Positions 54,702 through 64,000 of a stretch of 64,000 nucleotides of DNA are shown here, piece after piece; position 1 is the first letter of the stretch; each line of letters begins with the position of its first letter. The stretch is from Gammaproteobacteria bacterium. Lineage in GTDB: Bacteria; Pseudomonadota; Gammaproteobacteria; Steroidobacterales; Steroidobacteraceae. The DNA is taken from assembly GCA_016874235.1 (NCBI GenBank), contig VGUJ01000001.1, positions 1 to 64,000 of the forward strand. Reading direction: 5' to 3'. Made by a program: the position numbers and the translations under genes. The notes under the pieces were generated by a model, which was given only the letters and a program-made list of their open reading frames with translations, was not told the DNA's origin and did not search any database.

Positions 54702-56068
54702 GGTCGGAATTCTCGACCGACACGATCGTCGCTGTCGCCACCGCACCGGGTCGCGGCGGCGTCGGAATCGTCCGTATCTCAGGGCCCGCTACGCGCCGTA
54801 TCGGCGAATGCCTACTATCGACAGCGCTCCCTGAACCGCGCGTTGCGACACGGTCTCGATTTCACGATGGCGCCCGAGCCGTACTCGACGAAGGCCTCGC
54901 CCTTTTCTTTGTTGCGCCACATAGCTACACCGGAGAGGACGTTCTAGAGTTACAGGGACACGGTGGACCTGTGGTGCTCGAAGCGCTTGTCGAGCGCGCG
55001 GTCTCGCTTGGAGCGCGCCGCGCAAGGCCTGGCGAATTCACGCAGCGTGCATTTCTCAACGACAAGCTGGATTTAGTCCAAGCCGAAGCCGTCGCCGATC
55101 TCATCGATGCGGGTTCTCTGGCGGCAGCGCGGGCCGCGGTGCGATCTCTTCAGGGTGAATTTTCGGCGCAGGTTCACGAGCTCGTCGACGCGGTCATCGA
55201 GCTGCGTGTCTGGGTCGAGGCAGCCATCGACTTCCCCGAAGAGGAAATCGATTTTTTGGCCGATCGCGCGCTCACGAGTCGCCTGTCCGCCCTGCGTGTC
55301 CGCTTTGCGTCGGTACGACACGCGGCCCAGCAGGGTCGAGTGTTACGCGATGGTATGACCGTCGTCATCGCGGGCCGCCCGAATGCCGGTAAGTCGAGCT
55401 TGCTGAACGCCCTTGCGGGCTACGAGGCCGCGATCGTCACACCGATCGCCGGAACCACTCGAGACGTACTGCGAGAGCTGATCTCGATCGACGGTATGCC
55501 GCTTCATATCGTAGACACCGCAGGGCTGCGAGACGCGGGAGATCTCGTCGAAGCAGAAGGCATCCGCCGCGCGCGACTTGCGATGCAACAGGCCGATCGT
55601 GTTCTGTTCGTGGTGGATGCCACGACCGATCGGCGTGCGGAGTCACTTGCCGAAGAAAAAGTGCGGTTGCCGACGGGCGTTCCGATCACCCTACTCTTCA
55701 ACAAAATCGATGCCGCAGCAGGAGGCGTCGACACTCACCGCACAGAATCTGGCGCCGATGCCATGCTCATGATCTCGGCGAAAACTGGCGCGGGATTGGC
55801 TGAGCTCCGTGAGCACTTGAAAATCTGCATGGGCTACGATGCCGGTCAGGTTGGAACCGTGAGTGCGCGAGCGCGTCATGTCGAGGCGCTCCAGCGCGCC
55901 GAACGCCACACTGAAGAAGCTGTCCGACAACTCAAAGAATCGAGAGCTGGCGAGCTGGTGGCTGAAGAGTTGCGCGCGGCGCAGACGGCGCTCACAGACA
56001 TAACGGGTGAGTTTCATGCCGATGATCTGCTTGGCCGAATCTTCGGCAGCTTCTGCATCGGAAAATAA
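54698..56068 (+). CDS. mnmE: tRNA uridine-34 modification GTPase MnmE
   Basis: MnmE works with MnmG to add carboxymethylaminomethyl groups to wobble uridines. I chose TTG at 54698, overlapping the yidC stop as TTGA, which gives 456 residues starting [15 protein letters not shown]; the long upstream frame lies inside yidC. The G1 motif GRPNAGKS is at 226-233, AGTTRD follows, and the protein ends in the required CIGK with Cys453. Unusually its partner mnmG is on the other strand 1.7 kb away. Confidence 0.95.
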   Translation: MRSEFSTDTIVAVATAPGRGGVGIVRISGPATRRIGECLLSTALPEPRVATRSRFHDGARAVLDEGLALFFVAPHSYTGEDVLELQGHGGPVVLEALVERAVSLGARRARPGEFTQRAFLNDKLDLVQAEAVADLIDAGSLAAARAAVRSLQGEFSAQVHELVDAVIELRVWVEAAIDFPEEEIDFLADRALTSRLSALRVRFASVRHAAQQGRVLRDGMTVVIAGRPNAGKSSLLNALAGYEAAIVTPIAGTTRDVLRELISIDGMPLHIVDTAGLRDAGDLVEAEGIRRARLAMQQADRVLFVVDATTDRRAESLAEEKVRLPTGVPITLLFNKIDAAAGGVDTHRTESGADAMLMISAKTGAGLAELREHLKICMGYDAGQVGTVSARARHVEALQRAERHTEEAVRQLKESRAGELVAEELRAAQTALTDITGEFHADDLLGRIFGSFCIGK

Positions 56069-56088
56069 CGAACCCAGCTCTTGAAGGG

Positions 56089-56715
56089 TCAGCGTTTCGC
56101 TGCGATGAACGCGAACCCTGCACCGATGAACAATGCCGAGATGGCCGATACGTTGACGAACACCTGCGCGTAGCCAAGGTTTCGAACGTCGATGAAGAAA
56201 TAGGGATATACGTCGCCGATCTCGCCCCGCATCAAGATGTAGACGAGATAAGCGGCTGGATAGGCAAATACCCGCCATACGTCGCCCCACACCAGCGAAC
56301 CCCGTGGTACCACGCGCCACCAAAAGATGGCGAAGACGACTGGAACAATATAGTGATGGATCACGTTCGTGATCGCAGCGACGCCGGTGGGTTGGTACTG
56401 CGCGCGCAACAGCACGTGGAAGATGAGCCCAACCATCACGATCGAGACTGCGGCTGCCGTGACGACCCAAGGCTCGCGCCAGGCGGCCCAACGAGACCCG
56501 GGCTCTCGCGGAGCGCTGAACGCGGTCGCGACGATCGTGCAAAAAAGATTCGTGAGGATCGTGTAGTAGCCGGTGTACATGAAGACACCAAAAGCCGCGC
56601 TATGCCCCAGCTTCATTTGGTGCTGCACACTGATTACGAGCTGAGCCGCCAGCGCAGCCCAGCCGAACATCGCGAGCAGTCGTGCTGTGAGCTGATTCAC
56701 CAGTAATGCTGCCAT
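56089..56715 (-). CDS. Pr6Pr-type six-helix membrane protein
   Basis: A 208-residue membrane protein resembling the Pr6Pr family of unknown function, with six hydrophobic helices and conserved segments FGVFMYTGYYTILTNLFCT and IVPVVFAIFWW. The ATG at 56715 overlaps the end of the nitrilase gene by 19 bases; a GTG at 56700 would give a GTGA overlap and is equally plausible. It is convergent with mnmE. Confidence 0.82.
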   Translation of the reverse strand: MAALLVNQLTARLLAMFGWAALAAQLVISVQHQMKLGHSAAFGVFMYTGYYTILTNLFCTIVATAFSAPREPGSRWAAWREPWVVTAAAVSIVMVGLIFHVLLRAQYQPTGVAAITNVIHHYIVPVVFAIFWWRVVPRGSLVWGDVWRVFAYPAAYLVYILMRGEIGDVYPYFFIDVRNLGYAQVFVNVSAISALFIGAGFAFIAAKR

Positions 56716-57758
56716 TTGGCGCGCTTCACGAAATGCTGAAAGGCATCGCGTTTGTCTTTGGGCTGGTAATCGAGATAACCATTAGGCGCGTAGCGCTCGA
56801 CATACTGGTCGAGCACCGGTCGGTAGAGATGCAGATGCAAATCGGGAATCCGGTGTTTGGATCGAAACTCTGCGATGGGAATTCGCGCTGATTCGCGAGT
56901 CTCGAAGGGCCCTGCTTTCGCGAGCACCACACCGCGTGGCCCGAATATCGAAGATCGTCCTGGCCCGCCGTAATTGGCGTCTTCAAAGAAACCCGGATTC
57001 CGCCCCTGAGTGGCGACGGAATTGTTGGCGATCATGGTGTAGACGCTGTTGTGGTACGACGTGAGGCGCATGTCATCCCATTCGAAGCCACCGGTCGCCA
57101 CGCGGCAGATGATCTCGGCACCTTTGAAGGCCAGGCAGCGGAAGAGTTCGGGCTCGAACTGCACGGCCGACATGGCGATGTTGCCGATATCGGTGCGCTC
57201 CACGGGGATCACCGCATCGATGCCGTACATTTCGACGAACCGGTCGTACACGTCGTAGATCACCGAGGTGTATTGCTCGGCAAACGGAAACATTCCGCGC
57301 ACGTTGCGTTGCTTCCAGTGCGAGACCACGCTGCCGTCGGGTTTGCACATCACCATCAGATGAAGAATGTGGCCCGGCCAATTCACCGTGTCTTTGGCGT
57401 AGGTGCCGAAGACGATGTAGCAGTTGTACTGCTTGGCCTTCTTGGCGACCTCCTCGACCTCCGGGCCCGGCACTTCGATCGAGAGCGCGTAATGCTGATC
57501 GCGCGTCCAGTTGCTGAAGCCCGTGATCGGAAATTCGTGGAAGAGCAGCAGATCGCAGCGGCCACCGAACCCTTGCGCGATATCGATCGACTCCAGAAAG
57601 TAATCGAGGTTGCGTCGAAGATCGGGTCCCGGATTGGCGCCATCGACCCCGTTCACCCGGGTCTGCACGACGGCGGCCGTGATGGCCTCTTGTCGCAGGT
57701 CGACGACGGGGTAGGTGCCATCGGCACGAACCATCTCGGGAGGCGTGCGGTCGGTCAT
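56697..57758 (-). CDS. Nitrilase-superfamily carbon-nitrogen hydrolase
   Basis: A 353-residue amidohydrolase of unknown substrate. The Glu-Lys-Cys triad is visible: Glu75 (LLFHEFPITG), Lys149 (SHWKQRNVRG) and Cys218 (EIICRVATGG). An AGGAGA ribosome site supports the ATG at 57758. It follows mnmG by 20 bases and overlaps the membrane-protein gene after it. It does not match the formamidase or aliphatic amidase patterns I know closely enough to name it. Confidence 0.88.
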   Translation of the reverse strand: MTDRTPPEMVRADGTYPVVDLRQEAITAAVVQTRVNGVDGANPGPDLRRNLDYFLESIDIAQGFGGRCDLLLFHEFPITGFSNWTRDQHYALSIEVPGPEVEEVAKKAKQYNCYIVFGTYAKDTVNWPGHILHLMVMCKPDGSVVSHWKQRNVRGMFPFAEQYTSVIYDVYDRFVEMYGIDAVIPVERTDIGNIAMSAVQFEPELFRCLAFKGAEIICRVATGGFEWDDMRLTSYHNSVYTMIANNSVATQGRNPGFFEDANYGGPGRSSIFGPRGVVLAKAGPFETRESARIPIAEFRSKHRIPDLHLHLYRPVLDQYVERYAPNGYLDYQPKDKRDAFQHFVKRAKWQHYW

Positions 57759-57778
57759 GGTCGGTCTCCTTGGGGCGC

Positions 57779-59656
57779 TCAGGCGGTTCGGCGTTTCAGA
57801 TGCACGAGCAGGACGGACACCGCAGCGGGGGTCACGCCCGGCAAGCGCGAGGCCTGACCGAGGGTATCCGGTCGCGCCGCCGCCAGCCGCTGCCGCACTT
57901 CGTTCGACAGCCCAGCGACCGAGCTGTAGTCGAGGTCCCCGGGTAGGGGGGTCTCCTCGCTTTTGCGCTGTCGCTCGATTTCATCTTGCTGCCGTTCGAT
58001 GTACCCGGAGTACTTGGCGCGGACCTCGACTTGGAGACGGACCGCCTCGGGGAGCCGGTCGTCGAGGGCGGCGAGGGCGAGCATCGGGTCGGCGGAAGAG
58101 AAGGCTGCGCCGATGTCTTCCCCCGCCGCGGTGGCGAGGGCGGGGAGCCCGGCGTAGTCCACCTCGGGTCGGCGGAGCAGATCGAAGGCCAAGACCCCCT
58201 TGAGGCGGGTGGTCGACAGCCGTCGAACTTCGGTCTCGGTAGCCTCCCGCTTTCGACAGAAGAACGTCCAGCGCTCGTCATCGACGAGCCCCATCGAGCG
58301 ACCGATTTCGGTCAGTCGGAGGTCCGCGTTGTCCTCCCGAAGGAGCAACCGATGCTCGGCCCGACTCGTGAACATCCGGTAGGGTTCGGGGGCTCCGCGG
58401 GTGATGAGATCGTCCACCAAGACACCGAGGTAGGCCTCCGCTCGGGAGGGGGTCCAAGGGGCCTCGTCACGAACCTGGCGCGCGGCGTTGATGCCCGCGA
58501 CCAGACCCTGAGCACCGGCCTCTTCGTAGCCCGTCGTGCCGTTGATCTGACCCGCGAAGAAGAGCCCGCCAATGACCTTGGTCTCGAGCCAACCATGGAG
58601 GTCGCGGGGGTCGAAAAAATCGTACTCGATGGCGTAGCCGGGGCGGGTGATGTGGGCCCGTTCAAAGCCCCGAATCGAGCGCACGAATTCGACCTGAACA
58701 TCGTACGGAAGACTCGTCGAAATTCCGTTCGGATAGACCTCGTGAGTCGACAGTCCTTCGGGCTCGACGAACACCTGGTGAGAGCTCTTGTCGGCGAAGC
58801 GATGGACCTTGTCTTCGACCGACGGACAGTAGCGCGGACCGACGCCTTCGATCTTTCCAGTGAACATCGGCGAGCGATCGCAGCCCGATCGGATCAACGC
58901 GTGGGTACGCTCATTTGTCGCCGTAATGAAACAAGGGATCTGCTCTGGATGCTCATTGATGCGTCCAAGGAATGAAAACACGGGCCGCGGGTCATCGGAG
59001 TACTGGGGCGCCATGACACTGTAGTCGAGGCTTCGACCATCGATTCGGGGCGGCGTGCCCGTCTTCAGACGACCGACTCGGAGGGGCAATTCGCGCAGTC
59101 GGGCAGCGAGCGCATTCGATGGCGGATCACCCGCGCGACCCCCCGAGTACTGATCGAGACCGACGTGGATTCGGCCCCCTAAAAAGGTGCCGACCGTGAG
59201 CACGACGGCGGGCGCTCCGAAGCGAATTCCGGTGACCGTGACGACGCCCCGAACGCGCCCGTTTTCGATCACGAGATCGGCCGCCTCTTGTTGGAAGATC
59301 GAGAGGTTCGGTTGGTTCTCGAGGAGGGCCCGAATCGCCTTCCGGTAGAGCAGCCGATCGGCCTGCGCACGGGTCGCTCGGACCGCCGGACCTTTGCTCG
59401 CGTTGAGGGTCCGAAACTGGATGCCGGCTCGGTCGACGGCGCGCGCCATCGCACCTCCCATGGCATCGATTTCGCGAACGAGGTGACCCTTGCCGATACC
59501 CCCGAAGGCGGGGTTGCAACTCATCTGTCCGAGGGTCTCGATGCTCTGGGTCAGCAGCAGGGTCCGTCGACCCATTCGCGCAGAGGCGAGCGCAGCCTCG
59601 GTGCCGGCATGACCGCCCCCGATGACGATGACTTCGAATGTGTCCGCGTAACCCAT
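57779..59656 (-). CDS. mnmG: tRNA uridine-34 5-carboxymethylaminomethyl synthesis enzyme MnmG
   Basis: FAD-dependent partner of MnmE. From the ATG at 59656 it has 625 residues. The FAD motif [11 protein letters not shown] starts at residue 12, [12 protein letters not shown] and the C-terminal [18 protein letters not shown] are typical. No ribosome site precedes the ATG; a TAGAAT lies at 59672-59667. The gene runs against the predicted direction of replication. Confidence 0.97.
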   Translation of the reverse strand: MGYADTFEVIVIGGGHAGTEAALASARMGRRTLLLTQSIETLGQMSCNPAFGGIGKGHLVREIDAMGGAMARAVDRAGIQFRTLNASKGPAVRATRAQADRLLYRKAIRALLENQPNLSIFQQEAADLVIENGRVRGVVTVTGIRFGAPAVVLTVGTFLGGRIHVGLDQYSGGRAGDPPSNALAARLRELPLRVGRLKTGTPPRIDGRSLDYSVMAPQYSDDPRPVFSFLGRINEHPEQIPCFITATNERTHALIRSGCDRSPMFTGKIEGVGPRYCPSVEDKVHRFADKSSHQVFVEPEGLSTHEVYPNGISTSLPYDVQVEFVRSIRGFERAHITRPGYAIEYDFFDPRDLHGWLETKVIGGLFFAGQINGTTGYEEAGAQGLVAGINAARQVRDEAPWTPSRAEAYLGVLVDDLITRGAPEPYRMFTSRAEHRLLLREDNADLRLTEIGRSMGLVDDERWTFFCRKREATETEVRRLSTTRLKGVLAFDLLRRPEVDYAGLPALATAAGEDIGAAFSSADPMLALAALDDRLPEAVRLQVEVRAKYSGYIERQQDEIERQRKSEETPLPGDLDYSSVAGLSNEVRQRLAAARPDTLGQASRLPGVTPAAVSVLLVHLKRRTA

Positions 59657-59749
59657 GGTCGGCGAGATTCTATGTGAATCGATCAGATAACGCCGGCTTC
59701 GAGACCGCCCCCGATGAGGGGTGCGCGCGCTCGGCGTAGGATCGAGGCC

Positions 59750-61492
59750 ATGAGACCCCAACCCTCAAAAGTCGTTCAAGGGATCGTGGCCATCTTGGTC
59801 GGGATCCTCTCCCTCAACGCTCCGGCGGCCACGTTCGAGGTTCAGCTCCCGGCCAATCTTCGGGAGGGTCCCCAGGACGGGCGCCTACTCCTCATCCTGG
59901 TTCCAGCCGACCAGTCACCCGACCGAGAGCCTCGGTTTTTGGTCAATTGGGACAGCGGAGCGATCCCGTTTTTTGGTCTCGATGTCGAGGGCTGGAAGCC
60001 GGGAACCAGCCGGAGCGTCGATGACGGCGCCTTCGGGTTTCCGATACGCGCGCTCTCAAGCCTGCCCCCGGGCGATTACCGGGTACAGGCCGTACTCAAT
60101 CGCTACGACACCTTCCGGCTCGCAGACGGGCGAGTGCTCAAGTTGCCGCCTGATCGGGGAGAAGGGCAGCAGTGGCGCGAAAAGCCCGGCAACCTGTACT
60201 CGAGACCGACCCTGCTGCGCTGGCGTGGCCCGCTGACCGCCTCACCGCTCCCAAGGCTGGTGCTGACCGAGAAGATTCCACCGGTCGAGCCTTTCCGCGA
60301 GACGGCTTGGGTCAAATCCGTGCGCGTGCGCAGCGAGCGACTGTCCAAGTTTTGGGGCCGCGACGTGCATCTCGGTGCCTTCGTCACCTTGCCGCTCGGT
60401 TTCAACGATCGGCCCGATGCACGCTATCCGCTCGCGATCAATCATGGGCATTTCTCTTCGGCGCCCTCCAACTGGCGCGAAACACCGCCCGATCCGACTC
60501 TCGAGCCCGACTACAGTTCGCGCTTCAAGCTCGAGGGCTACAACCGCATCCAGCAGCAATACGCTTGGGATTTTTTCCAGGCGTGGACGGGCCCGGGTTT
60601 TCCTCGAGTGTTGCTCGTCGAAATCCAGCACCCCACGCCGTTCTACGACGACTCCTACGGCGTCAATTCCGCGAATAACGGTCCCTATGGCGATGCCATC
60701 CAGTACGAGCTCATTCCTGAAATCGAGCGACGCTTTCGAGGCATCGGGCAGGGTTGGGCGCGGTTCGTGTTCGGTGGAAGCACTGGCGGCTGGATCGCGA
60801 TGGCCACGCAGATGTTTTATCCCGACGAGTACAACGGCGCGTGGATCGCGTGCCCGGACCCGATCGATTTTCGGCACTACATGACCGTCAACATTTACGA
60901 AGACAAAAACGCTTACGTCATGCCGAACCGCTTCAAGCGTACACCGCGCCCTGCGCATCGAAACTGGCTGGGTCATATCGACACGACGATCGAAGAAAAC
61001 AATCTTTGGGAGCTTGCGCTGGGTACTCAAGGCCGCAGCGGTGATCAGTGGGACGCGTGGGAGTCGGTGTTTTCGCCCGTCGGCCCCGACGGCTACCCGC
61101 GCCGCATCTTTGATCGCCTCACAGGCGAGATCGATCCCGTAACCGCTGCACATTGGCGCGAAAACTACGACCTTGGACACATCCTGCGCCGCGACTGGGA
61201 GAAGCTCGGACCGAAGCTGCGCGGCAAGTTGCGCCTCTACGTCGGCGACATGGATAACTATTACTTGAACAACGCGGTCTACGCGGTCGAAGAATTTCTA
61301 CGAACCGCGCAGCCCGCCGCGGATGCCGTCATCGACTACGGCGATCGAGCCGAGCACTGCTGGAATGGCGACCACACTCGCGCGAATGCCTATTCACGCT
61401 TGCGCTATCCGCAGATGGTGTTGCCTTGGGCCACCGAGAGAATGCTCAAATCCGCGCCACCGGGTGCCGATGTGCGCAGTTGGCGCTACTGA
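59750..61492 (+). CDS. Secreted alpha/beta-hydrolase (esterase-like) protein
   Basis: A 580-residue exported protein of uncertain function. From the ATG at 59750 the signal peptide ends near LNAPAA (about residue 28). An N-terminal beta-rich domain (about 30-190) precedes an esterase-type domain with the nucleophile elbow GGSTGG (Ser344). An acidic residue in YVGDMDNY and the C-terminal His in EHCWNGDH could complete a triad. It resembles putative-esterase proteins of the PF00756 type. It stands alone between mnmG (divergent) and trkH (convergent). Confidence 0.82.
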   Translation: MRPQPSKVVQGIVAILVGILSLNAPAATFEVQLPANLREGPQDGRLLLILVPADQSPDREPRFLVNWDSGAIPFFGLDVEGWKPGTSRSVDDGAFGFPIRALSSLPPGDYRVQAVLNRYDTFRLADGRVLKLPPDRGEGQQWREKPGNLYSRPTLLRWRGPLTASPLPRLVLTEKIPPVEPFRETAWVKSVRVRSERLSKFWGRDVHLGAFVTLPLGFNDRPDARYPLAINHGHFSSAPSNWRETPPDPTLEPDYSSRFKLEGYNRIQQQYAWDFFQAWTGPGFPRVLLVEIQHPTPFYDDSYGVNSANNGPYGDAIQYELIPEIERRFRGIGQGWARFVFGGSTGGWIAMATQMFYPDEYNGAWIACPDPIDFRHYMTVNIYEDKNAYVMPNRFKRTPRPAHRNWLGHIDTTIEENNLWELALGTQGRSGDQWDAWESVFSPVGPDGYPRRIFDRLTGEIDPVTAAHWRENYDLGHILRRDWEKLGPKLRGKLRLYVGDMDNYYLNNAVYAVEEFLRTAQPAADAVIDYGDRAEHCWNGDHTRANAYSRLRYPQMVLPWATERMLKSAPPGADVRSWRY

Positions 61493-61500
61493 CGAGAGCG

Positions 61501-62949
61501 TTACTTACGCCAGAACGCTGCCGAGAACAGTACGAGTACGCTCAAGATCTCGAGTCGCCCCAAAATCATCCCGACCGTGCAAATCCAGGTCTGGAAATCG
61601 GTGAGACCCTGAAAATTTCCCATCGGCCCGACTGAGCCGAGACCCGGACCGAGGTTGTTGACGCTCGCTACGATCGCCGAGAACGCCGGAATGAAATCCA
61701 TCCCCGACAGCAGCATCAAAAAAGTGAGGACGGCAATCGTCTGGAAGTAAAGAAAGATGAACGCCAGCACGGAGGCGGCGATGCGCTCTGGAATGACTTG
61801 ATCCCCGACTCGAATGGGAATGACCGCAGAGGGGTGAACAATCTGCTTCATTTCGCGCCGCGCCTGCTGTAAGAGCATCAGCGAGCGGAACATCTTGATG
61901 CCGCCCCCAGTGGAGCCGGTACTGCAGACGATGCACGACAGGAACAGCATCCACACGGGCGCGAACAGCGGCCAACTGTCGTAAGCCTCGCCTGCAAAGC
62001 CGCTCGTCGTGGCGACGGATACCACCGCAAACGCCGCGTGCCTCAGCGACTCGAGCACGCTCTCGTACTCTCCGTGAACCTTGAGCACGACCGCGACTGC
62101 AATGACACTTGCACCAATAATCGATAACACCGCCCTGACCTCAGGGTCTTTCCGGTAGGGCATCAGCGAGCGTGTACGAATAGCCGTGAAATGACGCGCG
62201 AAATTGAGTGCGGCAGTGATCATCAATACGATCATCACGAACTCGATGACCGCGGAATCGAAATGACCGACGCTGGCGTCGTAAGTCGAGAAGCCACCGA
62301 GCGCCATTGCTGAGAACGCATGACAGATGGCGTCGAACCAATTCATTCCCGCAAGTCGAAGCGCGACGATGCCGATCAACGTCATACCGGCGTAGGTAAT
62401 CCAGAGTGCTTTGGCCGTCTCAGTGATGCGCGGCGTGAGCTTCTCGTCTTTGATTGGCCCAGGTGTCTCTGCACGATACAGCGCCATACCACCGACACCG
62501 AGCAGTGGCAGCACGGCCACGGCGAGCACGATGATGCCGATGCCGCCGAACCAATGCAGCGCGTGCCGCCAAAAATTGATGGAGGGAGGGAGGTTGTCGA
62601 GACCGGTGAGCACTGTGCCACCTGATGTCGTGAGCCCCGAAACAGCCTCGAAATACGCGCCCGTGAAACTAAGATGAGGCAGCGCGATCAAAAAGGGAAT
62701 CGACGCTGAGGCGGACATCAGGACCCAAGCGAGCGTCACTAGTAAAAACCCGTCGCGGGCTTTCAATTCCCTCTTATGACGCCTCGTGAGTGCCGCGATC
62801 AGGAGCCCGAGAACGACATTGATGCCGGCGGCTATGGCGAAATCGAGAAACATGCCATCTTGCATGATGATCGAGCAGACCATCGGCATAATGAACGTCG
62901 TGGCGAAGAACGCCATCATCAGGCCGAGAACATGAGCGACGGCCAGCAT
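61501..62949 (-). CDS. trkH: Trk potassium uptake channel subunit TrkH
   Basis: Membrane subunit of the low-affinity K+ uptake system. The 482 residues have the four-fold pore repeats: VSGLTTSGGTVLTG, FSAMALGGFSTYD, VSVATTSGFAG (with the STGSTGGGIKMFR segment following) and SVNNLGPGLGSVG, which line the selectivity filter. It starts 15 bases after the trkA stop. Confidence 0.96.
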   Translation of the reverse strand: MLAVAHVLGLMMAFFATTFIMPMVCSIIMQDGMFLDFAIAAGINVVLGLLIAALTRRHKRELKARDGFLLVTLAWVLMSASASIPFLIALPHLSFTGAYFEAVSGLTTSGGTVLTGLDNLPPSINFWRHALHWFGGIGIIVLAVAVLPLLGVGGMALYRAETPGPIKDEKLTPRITETAKALWITYAGMTLIGIVALRLAGMNWFDAICHAFSAMALGGFSTYDASVGHFDSAVIEFVMIVLMITAALNFARHFTAIRTRSLMPYRKDPEVRAVLSIIGASVIAVAVVLKVHGEYESVLESLRHAAFAVVSVATTSGFAGEAYDSWPLFAPVWMLFLSCIVCSTGSTGGGIKMFRSLMLLQQARREMKQIVHPSAVIPIRVGDQVIPERIAASVLAFIFLYFQTIAVLTFLMLLSGMDFIPAFSAIVASVNNLGPGLGSVGPMGNFQGLTDFQTWICTVGMILGRLEILSVLVLFSAAFWRK

Positions 62950-62964
62950 GGACGAGCGCTTCGC

Positions 62965-64000
62965 TCAGCGCCTGCCGGCGGTTTCGCCGAGGAACAGACG
63001 CTCGACCTGATCGACGTGGCGGCGATCCGTGATGAATAGCACGACGTGATCGTCGGCCTGCACGACCGAGTCATGGTGCGCCATGATGACGTCGTCACCG
63101 CGGACGATGCAGCCGATCTTCGCGCCCTCGGGTAACGCGATGTCTTCCACGCGTTGGCCGACGACCCGCGAACTACGATGGTCGCCGTGGATGATGGTCT
63201 CAAGCGCTTCAGCAGCGCCACGTCGCAGAGAGTGCACTTGCACGACGTCGCCACGGCGGACGTGCGTCAACAGCGAGCCGATGGTGATGGTCTGGGGAGA
63301 GATCGCGACGTCGATACTGCCGCTTTGCATCAGCTCGGCATATGACGGCTTGTTGATGAGCGCCATCACCTTGGCCGCGCCAAGACGTTTGGCGAGCATC
63401 GCCGAGAGAATGTTCGCTTCCTCTGAGTTGGTGAGTGCCACGAAGACATCGCAGCTGTCGATGTTTTCTTCGACGAGCAGCTCTTCGTCCGCGGCATTAC
63501 CTTCGAGCACGATGGCGCTATCGAGCCGCTCTGCGATGCGACGCGCTTGTTTCGGATCGCGCTCGATGAGCTTCACTTGATTATTTTCTTCGAGACGCTT
63601 GGCGAGTGCGAAACCAATATGTCCGCCGCCAGCGATGACCACTCGGCGCACAGGTTTTTCTTCTTTTCGCATCTCGGCCATGAATTGACGGATGTCGTTT
63701 TTGGCAGCGAGGAAAAACACTTCGTCGCCATCTTCGATGACGGTGTCTCCCTCAGGCTGCACGCTTCGACCATTTCGATAGATCGCGACCACTCTCGCTT
63801 CGGTATTCGGAATGTGATCTTTGAGACTGCGCAAGGCCTGACCGACCAGCAGACCCCCCTTGCGCGCCGAGAGCCCCACGAGGCGAACTTTGCCGTCGGC
63901 GAAATCGAGTACTTGCAGCGCACCGGGGTAACGAATGAGCCGTTCGATGTAATCGGTGACGAGCTGTTCGGGGCTGATCCATACGTCGACCGACAAGGCC
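62965..64000 (-). CDS. trkA: Trk potassium uptake regulator TrkA, C-terminal part (cut by window edge)
   Basis: Cytoplasmic NAD-binding regulator of TrkH. About 345 C-terminal residues are in the window: the end of the first RCK half (VDVWISPEQLVTDYIERLI), a second Rossmann motif GGGHIGFALAKRLEE and two TrkA_C domains. The frame stays open to the edge, and comparison with full TrkA (about 458 residues) shows that the N-terminus lies outside. The TTG near 63996 is internal, not the start. Confidence 0.95.
   Translation of the reverse strand, partial: ALSVDVWISPEQLVTDYIERLIRYPGALQVLDFADGKVRLVGLSARKGGLLVGQALRSLKDHIPNTEARVVAIYRNGRSVQPEGDTVIEDGDEVFFLAAKNDIRQFMAEMRKEEKPVRRVVIAGGGHIGFALAKRLEENNQVKLIERDPKQARRIAERLDSAIVLEGNAADEELLVEENIDSCDVFVALTNSEEANILSAMLAKRLGAAKVMALINKPSYAELMQSGSIDVAISPQTITIGSLLTHVRRGDVVQVHSLRRGAAEALETIIHGDHRSSRVVGQRVEDIALPEGAKIGCIVRGDDVIMAHHDSVVQADDHVVLFITDRRHVDQVERLFLGETAGRR

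Noticed and set aside
62965-63996. TrkA starting at the TTG at 63996
   Set aside because: The residues at this point match the middle of TrkA; the N-terminal Rossmann domain must lie beyond the window edge.

Overview
This GC-rich window is the replication-origin region of a gammaproteobacterial chromosome. It carries dnaA-dnaN-recF-gyrB, rpmH-rnpA-yidD-yidC-mnmE, mnmG, rsmG-parA-parB, the complete F1Fo ATP synthase operon with glmU-glmS, glnA-ntrB-ntrC, dtd-tatABC, secB-gpsA-trmL, glyQS and trkAH. SecB, an adenylylatable GlnA with NtrBC, and a two-subunit glycyl-tRNA synthetase fit Gammaproteobacteria. A placement near Nevskiales, Steroidobacterales or Xanthomonadales is only an impression. 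No rRNA, tRNA, CRISPR array, insertion sequence or prophage was recognised, and no gene-free gap exceeds 200 bases.

Layout. 1-8.7 kb (minus): 5' end of glmS, glmU, then atpC to atpI. 8.7-14.1 kb (minus): a tight run MBL hydrolase, AcuI-like reductase, rsmG, parA, an unrecognised membrane protein, parB. 14.1-23.1 kb (mostly plus): secreted S9 peptidase, cytochrome c4 (minus), dtd-tatABC, POT and OPT peptide transporters, an EamA exporter. 23-32.6 kb: small membrane proteins, DedA, CtpA-type protease and EnvC, then rhodanese-grxC-secB-gpsA, trmL, a class 1 dihydroorotate dehydrogenase and a MscS channel. 32.6-38 kb (minus): glnA-ntrB-ntrC with a clear NtrC/sigma-54 control region, and an MFS transporter. 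38-44.5 kb: glyQS, an acyltransferase, a Tat-exported amidase, a phosphoribosyltransferase, a Host_attach-type protein. 44.5-52 kb (minus): argG, gyrB, recF, dnaN, dnaA. 52-56 kb (plus): rpmH to mnmE. 56-64 kb: Pr6Pr-type membrane protein, nitrilase-family hydrolase, mnmG (minus), a secreted esterase-like protein (plus), trkH and truncated trkA (minus).

How it works together. ParA and ParB are encoded about 40 kb from two parS sites that lie inside recF, next to the likely origin. The dnaA-dnaN intergenic region is AT-rich with degenerate DnaA boxes and is the best oriC candidate; a near-consensus DnaA box sits between the divergent dnaA and rpmH promoters. Genes left of dnaA are mostly minus and those just right of it plus, so most housekeeping genes run with replication. 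The usual chain yidC-mnmE-mnmG-rsmG-parAB-atp is broken into blocks on both sides of dnaA, which implies inversions around the origin.

Most notable points: two parS sites that both encode the peptide VFHVEQ within RecF; a six-helix membrane protein wedged between parA and parB; an atp promoter with a 16-bp perfect palindrome in its spacer and a terminator-like hairpin in its leader; start codons placed at the predicted transcription start for two genes; and an rnpA whose conserved N-terminus lies upstream of any standard start codon.
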